Below are positions 8,155 to 17,592 of a DNA stretch of 64,000 nt, piece after piece; the stretch's first letter is position 1, and each line of letters begins with the position of its first letter. The notes under the pieces are model-generated. The model did no database searches. It had not been told where the DNA came from and was given only the letters and a program-made list of their open reading frames with translations. Made by a program: the position numbers and the translations under genes. Origin of the DNA: Longibaculum muris (GTDB lineage Bacteria; Bacillota_I; Bacilli_A; Erysipelotrichales; Coprobacillaceae); assembly GCF_004343035.1 (NCBI RefSeq), contig NZ_SMCQ01000014.1:17343-81342 (forward strand). Direction: 5' to 3'.

Positions 8155-8976
8155 TTATAATTCTAATATACTTCCAGTGGATAAATAATGGATTTGTTGC
8201 TGTAAATGATTCTTTAATATATTAAAAGCTTTTTGCCCTGTACAATGACAAGTATAATATTGTATTGGCTGTTGTTTAAGTTGATTGGCTAACTGATTAA
8301 TAAACTCTTGTTTTTCATATCTATGGGATACAGGATTATATAAGTGGAATCCCCCAATAACATGGGTTAGCTTCTCTCCGATGAGATTTTCAGCTGCATT
8401 TTTGATATTGATAATTCCTGCATGAGAACATCCACTTATTAAAATTCGTTTCTTTCCTTCTTTGATAATCAGACTTTGTTCATGAGTGAAATCATCTAAT
8501 ACAAATTGATTGTTTTCTTTTTTATATAAAGAAAGATTTGCTTGTGGTAAAAGTTCTTTTGTTTTGATATTTGAAAATAATATCATATTATCATTAATTA
8601 TTGTTTGTTGTTGAGTGAGTATGATTTGTGGATGATTTTTTAATTTCGGTTCAATTCCAATATTTTTTTGAATTCCTAAGAATTTATTGAAATGTTCTTC
8701 AAAAGCATTTTCTCGTACATATATTTTGGCTTGATGATTGATTTTTAAAAAACTTTGTAACGCTCCTGCATGGTCTACATGTCCATGTGAAATAATCACA
8801 GTATCTATTTGTTTTAAATCAACATTCATTTTCTTAGCATTTTCAATAAATAAATCATTAGGTCCTAAATCAAATAATATTTTATGATTTTCTACTTCTA
8901 TATAAAAACATATGCCATGTTTATGTTGAAAAGATGATGATATTGATGTATTCTCTACTAATGTTTTTAATAACAT
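8155..8976 (-). CDS. MBL-fold metallohydrolase (COG1237-like)
   Basis: A 273-residue protein with the metal motif SHGHVDH (about 62-68), an N-terminal GICFYIEVENHKILFDLGP strand pair, SGCSHAGI (about 180) and GGFHLY (about 207). These match MBL-fold proteins annotated as 7,8-dihydropterin-6-methyl-4-(beta-D-ribofuranosyl)-aminobenzene-5'-phosphate synthase-like, which are common in Firmicutes and of uncertain function there. No signal peptide. AAAAGGAG precedes the ATG. It is apparently a single gene with no informative neighbours. Confidence 0.85.
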   Translation of the reverse strand: MLLKTLVENTSISSSFQHKHGICFYIEVENHKILFDLGPNDLFIENAKKMNVDLKQIDTVIISHGHVDHAGALQSFLKINHQAKIYVRENAFEEHFNKFLGIQKNIGIEPKLKNHPQIILTQQQTIINDNMILFSNIKTKELLPQANLSLYKKENNQFVLDDFTHEQSLIIKEGKKRILISGCSHAGIINIKNAAENLIGEKLTHVIGGFHLYNPVSHRYEKQEFINQLANQLKQQPIQYYTCHCTGQKAFNILKNHLQQQIHYLSTGSILEL

Positions 8977-8999
8977 AATAATATTCTCCTTTTAGAGTA

Positions 9000-9029
9000 T
9001 AAAACCAAAATCAAAAGACTTTGGTTTTA
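9000..9029 (-). terminator. Terminator after the methyltransferase gene
   Basis: AAAACCAAA (9001-9009) and TTTGGTTTT (9020-9028) form a perfect 9-bp stem overlapping the methyltransferase stop codon. Confidence 0.65.
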
Positions 9030-10229
9030 AATAATTTGAAAAATATAAAATTTTAAATATGATGTTTCTTCCATCGTCCAAAGAATCGGATAATCATGAT
9101 TTTGTTGAGTGACTGATACTTGCTTTAGTGTTACTCCGACTTCATGTGCTGATTCTCTTAACATTTTTTCAAAGTTATCTGTTTCCATAAAACGTGAACA
9201 GCTACATGTTATAAGATAACCACCTCGTCCTAGTAGTTTCATTGCTTTCATATTGATTTTTTTATAACCATTATATGCATGATCTATTGTTCTTCTTGAT
9301 TTGGTAAAAGCTGGTGGATCTAAAACGATAATATCAAAGCGACCTTCTTCACATTTATCTAAATAATCAAAGACATCATCTTTTACAAAAGTTATTTTAT
9401 CTTCTAAATGATTTAACTTAGCATTAGCATAACCTTGATCAAGAGCTGTTTGTGATACATCTACAGCCACTACTTCACTAGCATTTCCAAATGCAGCATT
9501 TAATGCAAAACCACCAGTATGACTAAAACAATCTAATACTCTTTTTCCATGGGACATATTTCTTAATAATACACGGTTTGATTTTTGATCTAAGAAATAG
9601 CCTGTCTTTTGTCCATTTTCCACATCAACATTTAATTTCAACCCATTTTCATTAATAACTGTCTTGGTTGGTAATTGTGCATTCTTCCAGTATCCTTTTT
9701 CTAATGGAAGTCCTTCTTTACTACGTACTTTAATATCATTTCTTTCATAGATACCTTTGACATCTTGTCCATCTTCACTTAAAACTTCTAGTAATAATTT
9801 ATAAATCATATCTTTAATCATCTCTAAACCATAAGAACTAATTTGTGTTACTAAAATATCATTATATCTATCAACAGTTAATCCTGGTAATTGATCTGCT
9901 TCACCAAAGATCAATCGACAATTTGTAATATTATCAGCTTCTAATGTCTTACGAAATTGATAGGCAAACTGGATTCTTTGTTTAAAAAACTTACGATCAA
10001 AAGTATCATTTAAATCCTTAGATAGAATACGCACTGTAATATGACTATTTTTAGAAAGAAAGCCTGTTCCTAAATAACGTCCTTGTCTTGTTTCAATATC
10101 TACTAATGCACCATTTTCAATATCCTCATCCATACTTTCAAGATTATTTCTATACATCCACATTTGACCTTTATCTAACCATTGTTCACCCTCTTTTGAG
10201 ATAACAACTTTAGGATAATTTCTTTTCAT
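9027..10229 (-). CDS. Class I SAM-dependent rRNA methyltransferase, RlmI-like
   Basis: A 400-residue protein with an N-terminal PUA domain (about 1-80, beginning KRNYPKVVISKEGEQWL) and a C-terminal Rossmann methyltransferase domain. The SAM site is VLDCFSHTGGFAL (about 226-238), acidic strand end VAVDVS, and the catalytic region contains LDPPAFTKSR and a CSCS motif near 335. This is the architecture of RlmI, which makes m5C1962 in 23S rRNA. The typical length is about 396. GAGGTAGAG precedes the ATG. Single gene. Confidence 0.88.
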   Translation of the reverse strand: MKRNYPKVVISKEGEQWLDKGQMWMYRNNLESMDEDIENGALVDIETRQGRYLGTGFLSKNSHITVRILSKDLNDTFDRKFFKQRIQFAYQFRKTLEADNITNCRLIFGEADQLPGLTVDRYNDILVTQISSYGLEMIKDMIYKLLLEVLSEDGQDVKGIYERNDIKVRSKEGLPLEKGYWKNAQLPTKTVINENGLKLNVDVENGQKTGYFLDQKSNRVLLRNMSHGKRVLDCFSHTGGFALNAAFGNASEVVAVDVSQTALDQGYANAKLNHLEDKITFVKDDVFDYLDKCEEGRFDIIVLDPPAFTKSRRTIDHAYNGYKKINMKAMKLLGRGGYLITCSCSRFMETDNFEKMLRESAHEVGVTLKQVSVTQQNHDYPILWTMEETSYLKFYIFQII

Positions 10230-10290
10230 ATCTCTACCTCACTTTATGATTTCGGATATATTCTACTATACTTCCTATCATTTCACAAAT

Positions 10291-10325
10291 AAAATAGCTA
10301 TCAATCTTAAATTGATAGCTAAATC
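10291..10325 (-). terminator. Terminator of the beta-glucoside operon
   Basis: TAGCTATCAAT (10295-10305) and ATTGATAGCTA (10311-10321) form a perfect 11-bp stem followed on the minus strand by TTTTATTT. Confidence 0.75.
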
Positions 10326-10327
10326 TT

Positions 10328-11761
<1,434 letters not shown>

Positions 11762-13033
11762 TTACTCCTTCCCTTCAACAAAACCTTCATCAGCTAATGT
11801 TTTCTTTTCATAAATTTTAAAGAATGGATAATAAACAAGTCCCATTACTATCATGTTTACAATGACTAAGAATAAACCTGTTAAATCTCCTGTACAAATT
11901 GGACCAGCAAAGAACGATGGAAAATTCCATGGAGCAGCTAATGGATAAGCCATTCCTGTTACAATTCCACTTGTAAATGCAAAGTAGGTAATAAATGTAC
12001 AGATTAATGGTGCCATAATAAATGGAACAATTAAAATAGGATTTAAAACAATTGGTAATCCAAATAACAATGGTTCATTAATATTAAAGAAACTTGGAAC
12101 AAGAGCTAAACGTCCTAAACTCTTAAGTGATTTACTCTTAGAGAAACACATAAATAAGCATAGCGCTAATGTTCCTCCACCTCCACCAATCCATAAAAAC
12201 GTAAAGATAAATGGTTGCACTCCGGTATGAGTTGCTGCTAATCCAGCTGCAGTCATCTCCATATTAGCTGTTGCATTGACTGTCCAAACAGGTGACATAA
12301 TTGCTGCTAAAACTGCAGGATGAATACCCACGAACCACATTAATCCTGTTAATACCACATAAATAATTGGTGAGAAAACGGAATCTGATGATGAACTTAA
12401 AATTGGTGTTATTACTGTAGATATAACTTTATTGATATCAAAACCAAAGAAATGAACAACAATAGCAATAATGACAACTGATATAGAAATTGGAATCAAT
12501 GAATCAAAACTGCTTCCAACATTTTTTGGTACTGAATCAGGCATTTTTATTTTTAAATTATATCGATCACATAAATGCATAATCTCTACTGCAAATAATG
12601 ATGTGATAATAGCAGTAAACATTCCTTCACCACCTAAGTATGATGTTGCTAAGAATGCCCCTTCATCTAATGTTGTAAATCCAATTGTTGTTAAGAATGA
12701 AAGAGTTGCTATCAAACCACCTGATAATGAATCAAGACCATAAGATTCTGCTAATTTTTTACCAATACCAAAACTTACATAAATTGATAATAGCCCTAAT
12801 GTCATGTTAAATATAAGTATTAAAACATTTGAAATCTTTGGATTGTCAGCAATGAATGCTGCATAAGATACTGGCCATGGTAGAGTTGCTAATAATAATG
12901 CAATTGCTCCTACAATAGTCATAGGAATTGTTGCAATTAAGCCATCTCTGATTGCCCCTAAATGACGTTGATTAGAAATTTTATTCATAACTGGTACAAG
13001 TTTTTGTTCCAGAAAGCTTGTAAAAAAGTTCAT
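11762..13033 (-). CDS. PTS cellobiose/lactose-type EIIC permease
   Basis: A 423-residue, roughly ten-helix membrane protein matching the EIIC of the lactose/cellobiose PTS class, with the N-terminal FLEQKLVPVMNKISNQRHLGAIRDG and the conserved FNINEPLLFGLPIVLNP substrate-site segment near 310. It imports a beta-glucoside or related disaccharide while phosphorylation is supplied by EIIA/EIIB, which are not encoded here and must come from elsewhere. It is the first gene of a two-gene operon with the GH1 gene, divergent from an RpiR regulator. AAAGGAGAG precedes the ATG. Confidence 0.92.
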   Translation of the reverse strand: MNFFTSFLEQKLVPVMNKISNQRHLGAIRDGLIATIPMTIVGAIALLLATLPWPVSYAAFIADNPKISNVLILIFNMTLGLLSIYVSFGIGKKLAESYGLDSLSGGLIATLSFLTTIGFTTLDEGAFLATSYLGGEGMFTAIITSLFAVEIMHLCDRYNLKIKMPDSVPKNVGSSFDSLIPISISVVIIAIVVHFFGFDINKVISTVITPILSSSSDSVFSPIIYVVLTGLMWFVGIHPAVLAAIMSPVWTVNATANMEMTAAGLAATHTGVQPFIFTFLWIGGGGGTLALCLFMCFSKSKSLKSLGRLALVPSFFNINEPLLFGLPIVLNPILIVPFIMAPLICTFITYFAFTSGIVTGMAYPLAAPWNFPSFFAGPICTGDLTGLFLVIVNMIVMGLVYYPFFKIYEKKTLADEGFVEGKE

Positions 13034-13084
13034 TTTATTCTCTCCTTTTTTTATTTTTTATAATCATGATTATCTACGTGTTTC

Positions 13085-13113
13085 ATTATATTTGAGAGCA
13101 ATCTTTTTTTCAA
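13085..13113 (-). promoter_or_regulatory. Promoter of the PTS/GH1 operon
   Basis: On the minus strand TTGAAA (-35, 13108-13113) and TATAAT (-10, 13085-13090) are spaced by exactly 17 bp, about 50 bp before the EIIC start. Confidence 0.75.
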
Positions 13114-13140
13114 TTTAAAGCGTTTTCCAGTTTTGGAAAA
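13114..13140. promoter_or_regulatory. Candidate cre-like site and RpiR operator
   Basis: Directly upstream of the PTS -35 lie a cre-like sequence (TGGAAAACGCTTTA on the minus strand, two mismatches to the CcpA consensus) and a perfect inverted repeat TTTTCCA-GTTT-TGGAAAA (13123-13140). The first suggests catabolite control, the second a dimeric regulator such as the divergent RpiR protein. Confidence 0.45.
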
Positions 13141-13208
13141 TACTTTTTCTCAATTATATATACAAAAAAACGTATATTGATTATAATAAATAAAAGGAGC
13201 TGATTGAT

Positions 13209-14015
13209 ATGAATAATGAAAATATTAAAGTTACTTTAAAAATAAGATTGAGTGAGTATTTATTTAATATAAAGAAGTTTGATGTTAATTTCATTATTGC
13301 TAAAGTTATGTTAGATCGTTTATATGAATTTCCTGATATTACAATTGAGGAAATTGCTTATTTAGCAAATACAACACCTTCTTCTGTAACTAAATTTTGT
13401 AAGAGAATAGGTTATAATGGTTTTACAAATATTAAATCTGATGCTTTCTTTCAAAATAATAATCTTGAATATATTTCTAATCATCATACAACTCCAAAAG
13501 AATATTATGATACGATAACAAATGGTTTAAAAAATCTTTATGATTCTTTATATTTATTATATGACCATAAACAAATTGATAAAATTGCTAAACAATTATC
13601 AATGGCTAAAAAAGTATGTATTATTGTTGGTATGCATGGTTTTGCAACAGCTAATTTCTTTGAAGAAGTTATGCGACCTTTTGATATTATTGTTTATGAA
13701 ATTAATCGAAATGCTGATTTATCAATTATTGAAGATTGTATTCATGAAACAGATATGTGTTTTATTATTTCCTTAACCGGTGAATGGGTTGAACAAAGAT
13801 TTTCACAGATAAATCCAAAAATAATGAAAGAATATCAAGATAAAATTGTTATTTTAACAATGCAAGATAATCTATCGGTACCTATCAAACAAATCGTTTC
13901 TTTCCCTCCAAATTCATACTTATATAGTTCTAATATTTATTCTTCATCCACTGAACAATCATTTTTTATACTTCTAGCTGCTTATTTGTCTCAATATAAA
14001 CCTTCTATACAATAA
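13209..14015 (+). CDS. MurR/RpiR-family transcriptional regulator
   Basis: A 268-residue protein with an N-terminal RpiR helix-turn-helix (about 1-75; ITIEEIAYLANTTPSSVTKF) and a C-terminal SIS sugar-phosphate binding domain (about 110-250; KKVCIIVGMHGFATANF). It is divergent from the PTS EIIC and GH1 genes and probably senses the phosphorylated sugar and controls that operon. AAAGGAG precedes the ATG. A hairpin terminator follows. Confidence 0.9.
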   Translation: MNNENIKVTLKIRLSEYLFNIKKFDVNFIIAKVMLDRLYEFPDITIEEIAYLANTTPSSVTKFCKRIGYNGFTNIKSDAFFQNNNLEYISNHHTTPKEYYDTITNGLKNLYDSLYLLYDHKQIDKIAKQLSMAKKVCIIVGMHGFATANFFEEVMRPFDIIVYEINRNADLSIIEDCIHETDMCFIISLTGEWVEQRFSQINPKIMKEYQDKIVILTMQDNLSVPIKQIVSFPPNSYLYSSNIYSSSTEQSFFILLAAYLSQYKPSIQ

Positions 14016-14025
14016 ACAATATAAT

Positions 14026-14064
14026 GAAAGAACTGTAACCAATAAATGTTATAGTTCTTTTTTA
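14026..14064. terminator. Bidirectional terminator
   Basis: AAAGAACTGTAAC and GTTATAGTTCTTT pair (one G-U) between the convergent RpiR and HAD genes, followed by T-rich sequence on the plus strand. Confidence 0.75.
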
Positions 14065-14676
14065 TAACTGTAATAAATCCGTTGGATTATTAAAAATATA
14101 TTTTGCTTCATCACAAATAACCCCTGATTTATTCCATGTGACTAATCCAGATGCCATAAAAGCATTATTTGCACATTGGATATCACTAGGCATATCTCCT
14201 ATATAAATACATTCATCTTTCATAGCCTTAGCAATTTCCATATATTTAAGCAAAGGTTCTGCTTCTGGTTTATGTTTCACTGTATCTTCTTCTAAAACTT
14301 TATATGTAAAATAATCATCTAAATGAAACATACTAAAATATTTTTCATATTCTTTATAACTTCTTGATGAAACTATTCCTAAAATACACCCTTTTTCTTT
14401 AAGTGCTTTTAACATTTCTTTAGTACCATCAAAAAATTGAGCTTCTATAGCATATTTCTCATAGTTTTCTTGCCAACGATGAGCATAATTATCATCTACT
14501 TTTGCATTTAAGCGTTCTAATCCAATTTGTGTTGTAACTCCTAAAACAACTTTTATTTCATCTAATGTATACTGGTAACCATATTCTTCTAAAGTATTTT
14601 GCCATGTCTTTAAAATAGCTTCTTCAGTATCTATCAATGTTCCATCTAAATCAAAAATAATATGTTTATATTGCAT
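14062..14676 (-). CDS. HAD-family hydrolase (phosphatase/phosphoglucomutase-like)
   Basis: A 204-residue HAD hydrolase of subfamily IA. Motif I is FDLDGTLIDT (about 6-15), the cap is helical, motif II lies in GIVSSRS (about 108) and motif III/IV reads KHKPE then YIGDMPSDIQ (about 165). It may dephosphorylate a sugar phosphate or pyrophosphate; substrate cannot be told from sequence. The ATG at 14676 has GGGAGG 7 nt upstream, and the longer upstream frame is discarded. It lies downstream of arsC but about 100 bp away, so it may not belong to that operon. Confidence 0.88.
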   Translation of the reverse strand: MQYKHIIFDLDGTLIDTEEAILKTWQNTLEEYGYQYTLDEIKVVLGVTTQIGLERLNAKVDDNYAHRWQENYEKYAIEAQFFDGTKEMLKALKEKGCILGIVSSRSYKEYEKYFSMFHLDDYFTYKVLEEDTVKHKPEAEPLLKYMEIAKAMKDECIYIGDMPSDIQCANNAFMASGLVTWNKSGVICDEAKYIFNNPTDLLQL

Positions 14677-14775
14677 AATAACCTCCCTTTTCAATGAATC
14701 ATTCATATTTTTCCTTTCTTTTATTTTACATGAAATTTCTTTAAAAGTCTTTTTTATCATAAAGAAAAAGAAAAG

Positions 14776-15165
14776 CTATTTATACTTTTCTAATTCTTTT
14801 ACTTTTTCTTCTATTTTTAAGATAACTTTTACAAATTCATCGTCTGTTTTTCCAGTTGGATCTTCTAAACCCCAATTTTCATCAAAGTCTTTACCAATAT
14901 AAGGACAAGTTACATGACATCCCATTGAAATCACTATATCTGGTGTAGGTATATCAGTCATGAGTTTACTATATTGAGTCTTTTCCATATCAATGTTATA
15001 AATATCTTTGATAAGTCTCACAGCATCTTGATTGATTTGAGGTTTTAATTGTGTACCACATGAGTAGAAATCAAAATATTGTGAAAGAAGCTTTTTTCCT
15101 AATGCTTCAGCAATTTGAGAACGACAGGAATTATGCACACATACAAAGGCAATTTTTTTCTTCAT
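14776..15165 (-). CDS. arsC: Arsenate reductase, thioredoxin-coupled (low-MW phosphatase fold)
   Basis: A 129-residue protein with the low-molecular-weight tyrosine phosphatase fold. The P-loop is CVHNSCR (Cys9 to Arg15, the CX5R motif) and the redox pair appears in MGCHVTCP (about 81-86), as in thioredoxin-dependent ArsC. It reduces arsenate to arsenite for export. The ATG at 15165 follows the stop of the thioredoxin-like gene by 1 bp. It is the last gene of an arsR-permease-small protein-Trx-arsC operon. Confidence 0.92.
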   Translation of the reverse strand: MKKKIAFVCVHNSCRSQIAEALGKKLLSQYFDFYSCGTQLKPQINQDAVRLIKDIYNIDMEKTQYSKLMTDIPTPDIVISMGCHVTCPYIGKDFDENWGLEDPTGKTDDEFVKVILKIEEKVKELEKYK

Positions 15166-15166
15166 A

Positions 15167-15493
15167 TTAAAATCCAACCTTCAATAAAATCTCTTTAATC
15201 TCATCACAACTTAATACTTTACCAAAAGTCACTACCTGATTATCTACAACCAAGGCAGGTGTTGACATAACTCCATAACTTGCTATTTGGGCAAAGTCTG
15301 TAATATGTTCAACGGATTCTTGCTTACCTAATAATTTTAATGCTTCTTTAGTATTATTTTCTAGGGCTGTACATTTTGCACATCCTGACCCTAATACTTT
15401 TATTCTTGCTGATGATTTTTGCAAGTCAATAGCTTGTTCTAATGAATCTTTTTCACATGAACAACATGTTTTCTTTTTTTGAAATATTTTCAT
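15167..15493 (-). CDS. Thioredoxin-like redox-active disulfide protein
   Basis: A 108-residue cytoplasmic protein whose residues 30-108 match the small thioredoxin-3 (redox-active disulfide protein 2) family. The active site is CAKC (about 38-41) and MSTPALVVDNQVVTFGKV gives the cis-Pro loop. The N-terminal extension has an extra Cys cluster, KKTCCSCEKD, which may bind a thiophilic metal or arsenite. Position between the permease and arsC suggests it provides electrons to ArsC or handles As/metal ions. A weak ATCTTTTACTCC-type ribosome site precedes it. Confidence 0.88.
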   Translation of the reverse strand: MKIFQKKKTCCSCEKDSLEQAIDLQKSSARIKVLGSGCAKCTALENNTKEALKLLGKQESVEHITDFAQIASYGVMSTPALVVDNQVVTFGKVLSCDEIKEILLKVGF

Positions 15494-15496
15494 CTT

Positions 15497-15760
15497 TTAC
15501 TCCTTTTCATATTCAAATTTTGAGACAACTTGAAGATATAATGGATCATCATCTTTAGGAATGACTTTCATCCATTTATTTTCAAGATATCTATTTATTA
15601 AATCAATTATTTTTTGCAATGGATAAGATTTTCCATCTTGTCTTAATCTCAACCCTGCACAAGTACATGCTCCAATAGAATGAATAGAATATTCAATTCC
15701 ATTATCTTTTAATAATTGGTTGATTTCTACCAACATATTAAAATGAACAACAGTAGCCAT
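15497..15760 (-). CDS. Small conserved protein in arsenic operon
   Basis: An 87-residue soluble protein. The central GACTCAGLRLRQ segment has a Cys-x-Cys pair, which could bind arsenite or another soft metal. The N-terminal half (ATVVHFNMLVEINQLLKD) resembles small Firmicute proteins annotated as RDAC family, but the RDAC motif is not present, so I do not assign a family. It lies tightly between the permease and thioredoxin-like genes (3-22 bp gaps). The ATG at 15760 follows AAGGGAAAG; a GTG upstream is less likely. Confidence 0.6.
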   Translation of the reverse strand: MATVVHFNMLVEINQLLKDNGIEYSIHSIGACTCAGLRLRQDGKSYPLQKIIDLINRYLENKWMKVIPKDDDPLYLQVVSKFEYEKE

Positions 15761-15782
15761 ATTAATCACTTTCCCTTCTTAA

Positions 15783-16778
15783 CTAGAAAATAAACGAGAA
15801 AATATTAAATACATATCCTACAAAAATAATTCCTATTGTTACAATACTAATAAATACAATCATTAACTTTCTTTTTACGACCTTTGATAACATAATAATC
15901 GATGGTAAAGAAAGAGTCGTCACAGCCATCATAAAAGCTAATACGGTTCCTAGTCCAGCCCCTTTAATCAGTAAACTTTCAGCAACTGGAATTGTTCCAA
16001 AGATATCTGCATACATAGGAACCCCAACTATTGTAGCCAGTGGAACAGAGTAAAGTTTATTTCCACCTAACACTGACTCAATAATATGCTCTGGTATAAA
16101 GTTATGAATAAAAGCCCCAATTCCTACTCCAACAACAATATATACAGCAACTTTCTTTATTGTTTCAATAACTTGTTCTTTTGCATATTGATTTCTTTCT
16201 TTAAAGGTTAACTTGGTTGCTTGTATTTCAACATTTTGTGCTTTTTTAACAAATTCAGCTACTTGATCTTCCATATGAAGCTTTTCTATAATCGTTCCTC
16301 CTACAATTGCAATAACAAGTCCAACAATTACATAAACAACTGCAATTTTCCAACCAAAGATACTCATCAATAAAACAAGTGAACCTAAATCAACCATTGG
16401 TGATGATATTAAAAATGAAAAAGTAACACCTAAAGGTAATCCTGCACTTGTAAAGCCAATAAATATAGGTATCGATGAACAACTACAAAAGGGTGTAACT
16501 GTTCCTAATAATGCCCCTATCAAATTTGCCAAAAAACCATCGAATTTGCCTAAAATCTTTTTACTTCTTTCTGGTGGGAAGTAACTTTGAATATAAGAAA
16601 TAAGGTAAATTAAAATTGTAAGTAAAATAAATATTTTTATTGTATCATAGATAAAGAATTGGAGTACTTCTTTCCATTGTCCTTTTATCCCTATACCATT
16701 TAAAATAAATCCAATAAGTTGATTAAGCCATTTCATTCCTAAAATTTGATTTTGTATCAATAAACCTATCTTTTCCAT
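15783..16778 (-). CDS. Permease of the DUF318/ArsP type
   Basis: A 331-residue protein with about eight transmembrane helices in two halves separated by a cytoplasmic loop (about 175-205). The first half has the diagnostic TPFCSCSSIPIF motif near 100 and the second GVPMYADIFGTIP near 255, as in predicted permeases including the organoarsenical exporter ArsP and related metal exporters. The CSCSS cysteines may handle thiol-reactive ions. It follows arsR and precedes the thioredoxin/arsC genes. AAGGAGGAA precedes the ATG. Efflux of arsenite-type compounds is the likely job. Confidence 0.85.
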   Translation of the reverse strand: MEKIGLLIQNQILGMKWLNQLIGFILNGIGIKGQWKEVLQFFIYDTIKIFILLTILIYLISYIQSYFPPERSKKILGKFDGFLANLIGALLGTVTPFCSCSSIPIFIGFTSAGLPLGVTFSFLISSPMVDLGSLVLLMSIFGWKIAVVYVIVGLVIAIVGGTIIEKLHMEDQVAEFVKKAQNVEIQATKLTFKERNQYAKEQVIETIKKVAVYIVVGVGIGAFIHNFIPEHIIESVLGGNKLYSVPLATIVGVPMYADIFGTIPVAESLLIKGAGLGTVLAFMMAVTTLSLPSIIMLSKVVKRKLMIVFISIVTIGIIFVGYVFNIFSFIF

Positions 16779-16789
16779 TATTCCTCCTT

Positions 16790-16813
16790 ATATCGATATA
16801 CATCGATTTATAA
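16790..16813. promoter_or_regulatory. Possible second ArsR operator
   Basis: Between arsR and the permease gene lie two ATCGAT boxes 4 bp apart inside a longer AT-rich imperfect palindrome. They resemble the ATCGATA half-sites at the arsR promoter. Confidence 0.35.
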
Positions 16814-16821
16814 TATTTTTT

Positions 16822-16846
16822 ATTAGTCGTCTTATAGACGACTAAT
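16822..16846. repeat. Perfect hairpin at the arsR stop codon
   Basis: ATTAGTCGTCT and AGACGACTAAT form an 11-bp perfect stem with a TAT loop, overlapping the arsR stop. On the coding (minus) strand it is followed by A-rich sequence, so it is not a normal terminator for arsR. It may be an mRNA stability or processing element between arsR and the permease. Confidence 0.6.
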
Positions 16847-17120
16847 ATTCTTTTAATTTTTGTAAATATTGAATTGCATATTGAAGTCCTTCTTCTGATA
16901 GAGAGTAATGTGACCACTTTCCATCTTTTCTCACATGAACAACATTAGCATTAGATAGTATTTTCATATGATGTGAAAGTGTAGATTGACTAACATCTAA
17001 GATTTCTAATAATCTACATGCACAATGTTCTCCATTTTTTAAAATATCTAAAATTCTTAATCTATTAGGATCACAAAATGCTTTAAATATTTTTGCTTCT
17101 GTATCATAGTCTTTATTCAT
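16842..17120 (-). CDS. arsR: ArsR/SmtB-family metalloregulator
   Basis: A 92-residue winged-helix repressor. It has FCDPNRLRILDILKN (about 11-25), a CxC metal or arsenite site in GEHCACRLLE (about 26-35, in the alpha-3 region as in ArsR) and the recognition helix QSTLSHHMKIL. It probably represses the downstream permease-thioredoxin-arsC genes and itself, and is released by arsenite or antimonite. GAGGTGA precedes the ATG. The promoter is overlapped by a palindrome that is a likely operator. Confidence 0.93.
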   Translation of the reverse strand: MNKDYDTEAKIFKAFCDPNRLRILDILKNGEHCACRLLEILDVSQSTLSHHMKILSNANVVHVRKDGKWSHYSLSEEGLQYAIQYLQKLKEY

Positions 17121-17152
17121 TCCATCACCTCATATCTATATCCTTCGATATG

Positions 17153-17185
17153 ATTCTATCATACATATCGATAATTATCAATATG
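17153..17185 (-). promoter_or_regulatory. arsR promoter with overlapping ArsR operator
   Basis: On the minus strand TTGATA (17176-17181) and TAGAAT (17153-17158) are spaced by 17 bp. A 22-bp palindrome with one mismatched pair (17164-17185; arms CATATCGATA and TATCAATATG) covers the -35 and spacer, a usual site for ArsR repression. Confidence 0.6.
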
Positions 17186-17192
17186 TTCGATA

Positions 17193-17220
17193 AAAAAAGA
17201 ACTATTATTCATAATTCTTT
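17193..17220 (-). terminator. Terminator of the VOC gene
   Basis: AAAGAACTAT and ATAATTCTTT arms with an imperfect middle form a hairpin overlapping the stop codon, followed by a run of seven T on the minus strand. Confidence 0.55.
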
Positions 17221-17581
17221 ATTCCTTTTCTGAAAACTCAATTGTCAATCCATCAGGATCTATAACTCTAAAATGTTTTGGTTTAGGTTTACGATCAATA
17301 ACTTCACTAACAGCATATCCCTGCTTAATAGCTTTGTCTCTTAGAATTTCTAATTCTTCATTAGCTTCAAAGCTAAATACCATCCCTTTTGTTGATACCT
17401 TTTCAGCTCCATCAATTTGGATAACTTCTAACATCGTATCACTTTCTCCATGAGATAAAAATGCTATTTCTCCAGCCCCTGGATTAAATCTTCTTATTAT
17501 TTTAAGTCCTACAAGTTCTTGATAAAATGTTATTGATTTTTCAATATCTCTTACCATAATTGTAATATAATTTAGTTTCAT
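17219..17581 (-). CDS. VOC-family protein (glyoxalase/bleomycin resistance fold)
   Basis: A 120-residue protein with the paired beta-alpha-beta-beta-beta modules of the VOC superfamily. It starts KLNYITIMVRDIEKSITFYQELVG and ends FRVIDPDGLTIEFSEKE, with the metal-ligand Glu in the last strand. The first usual His/Gln ligand is unclear (NYITIMV). Such proteins include lactoylglutathione lyases and resistance dioxygenases; substrate is not predictable. It is the last of three minus-strand genes with the DUF2695 and membrane genes. AAAAGGAGAA precedes the ATG. Confidence 0.88.
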   Translation of the reverse strand: MKLNYITIMVRDIEKSITFYQELVGLKIIRRFNPGAGEIAFLSHGESDTMLEVIQIDGAEKVSTKGMVFSFEANEELEILRDKAIKQGYAVSEVIDRKPKPKHFRVIDPDGLTIEFSEKE

Positions 17582-17592
17582 ATGTTCTCCTT

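Noticed and set aside
16822..16846. Hairpin at the arsR stop as an intrinsic terminator
   Set aside because: On the arsR strand it is followed by A-rich sequence, not a T run, so it is reported only as an inverted repeat.
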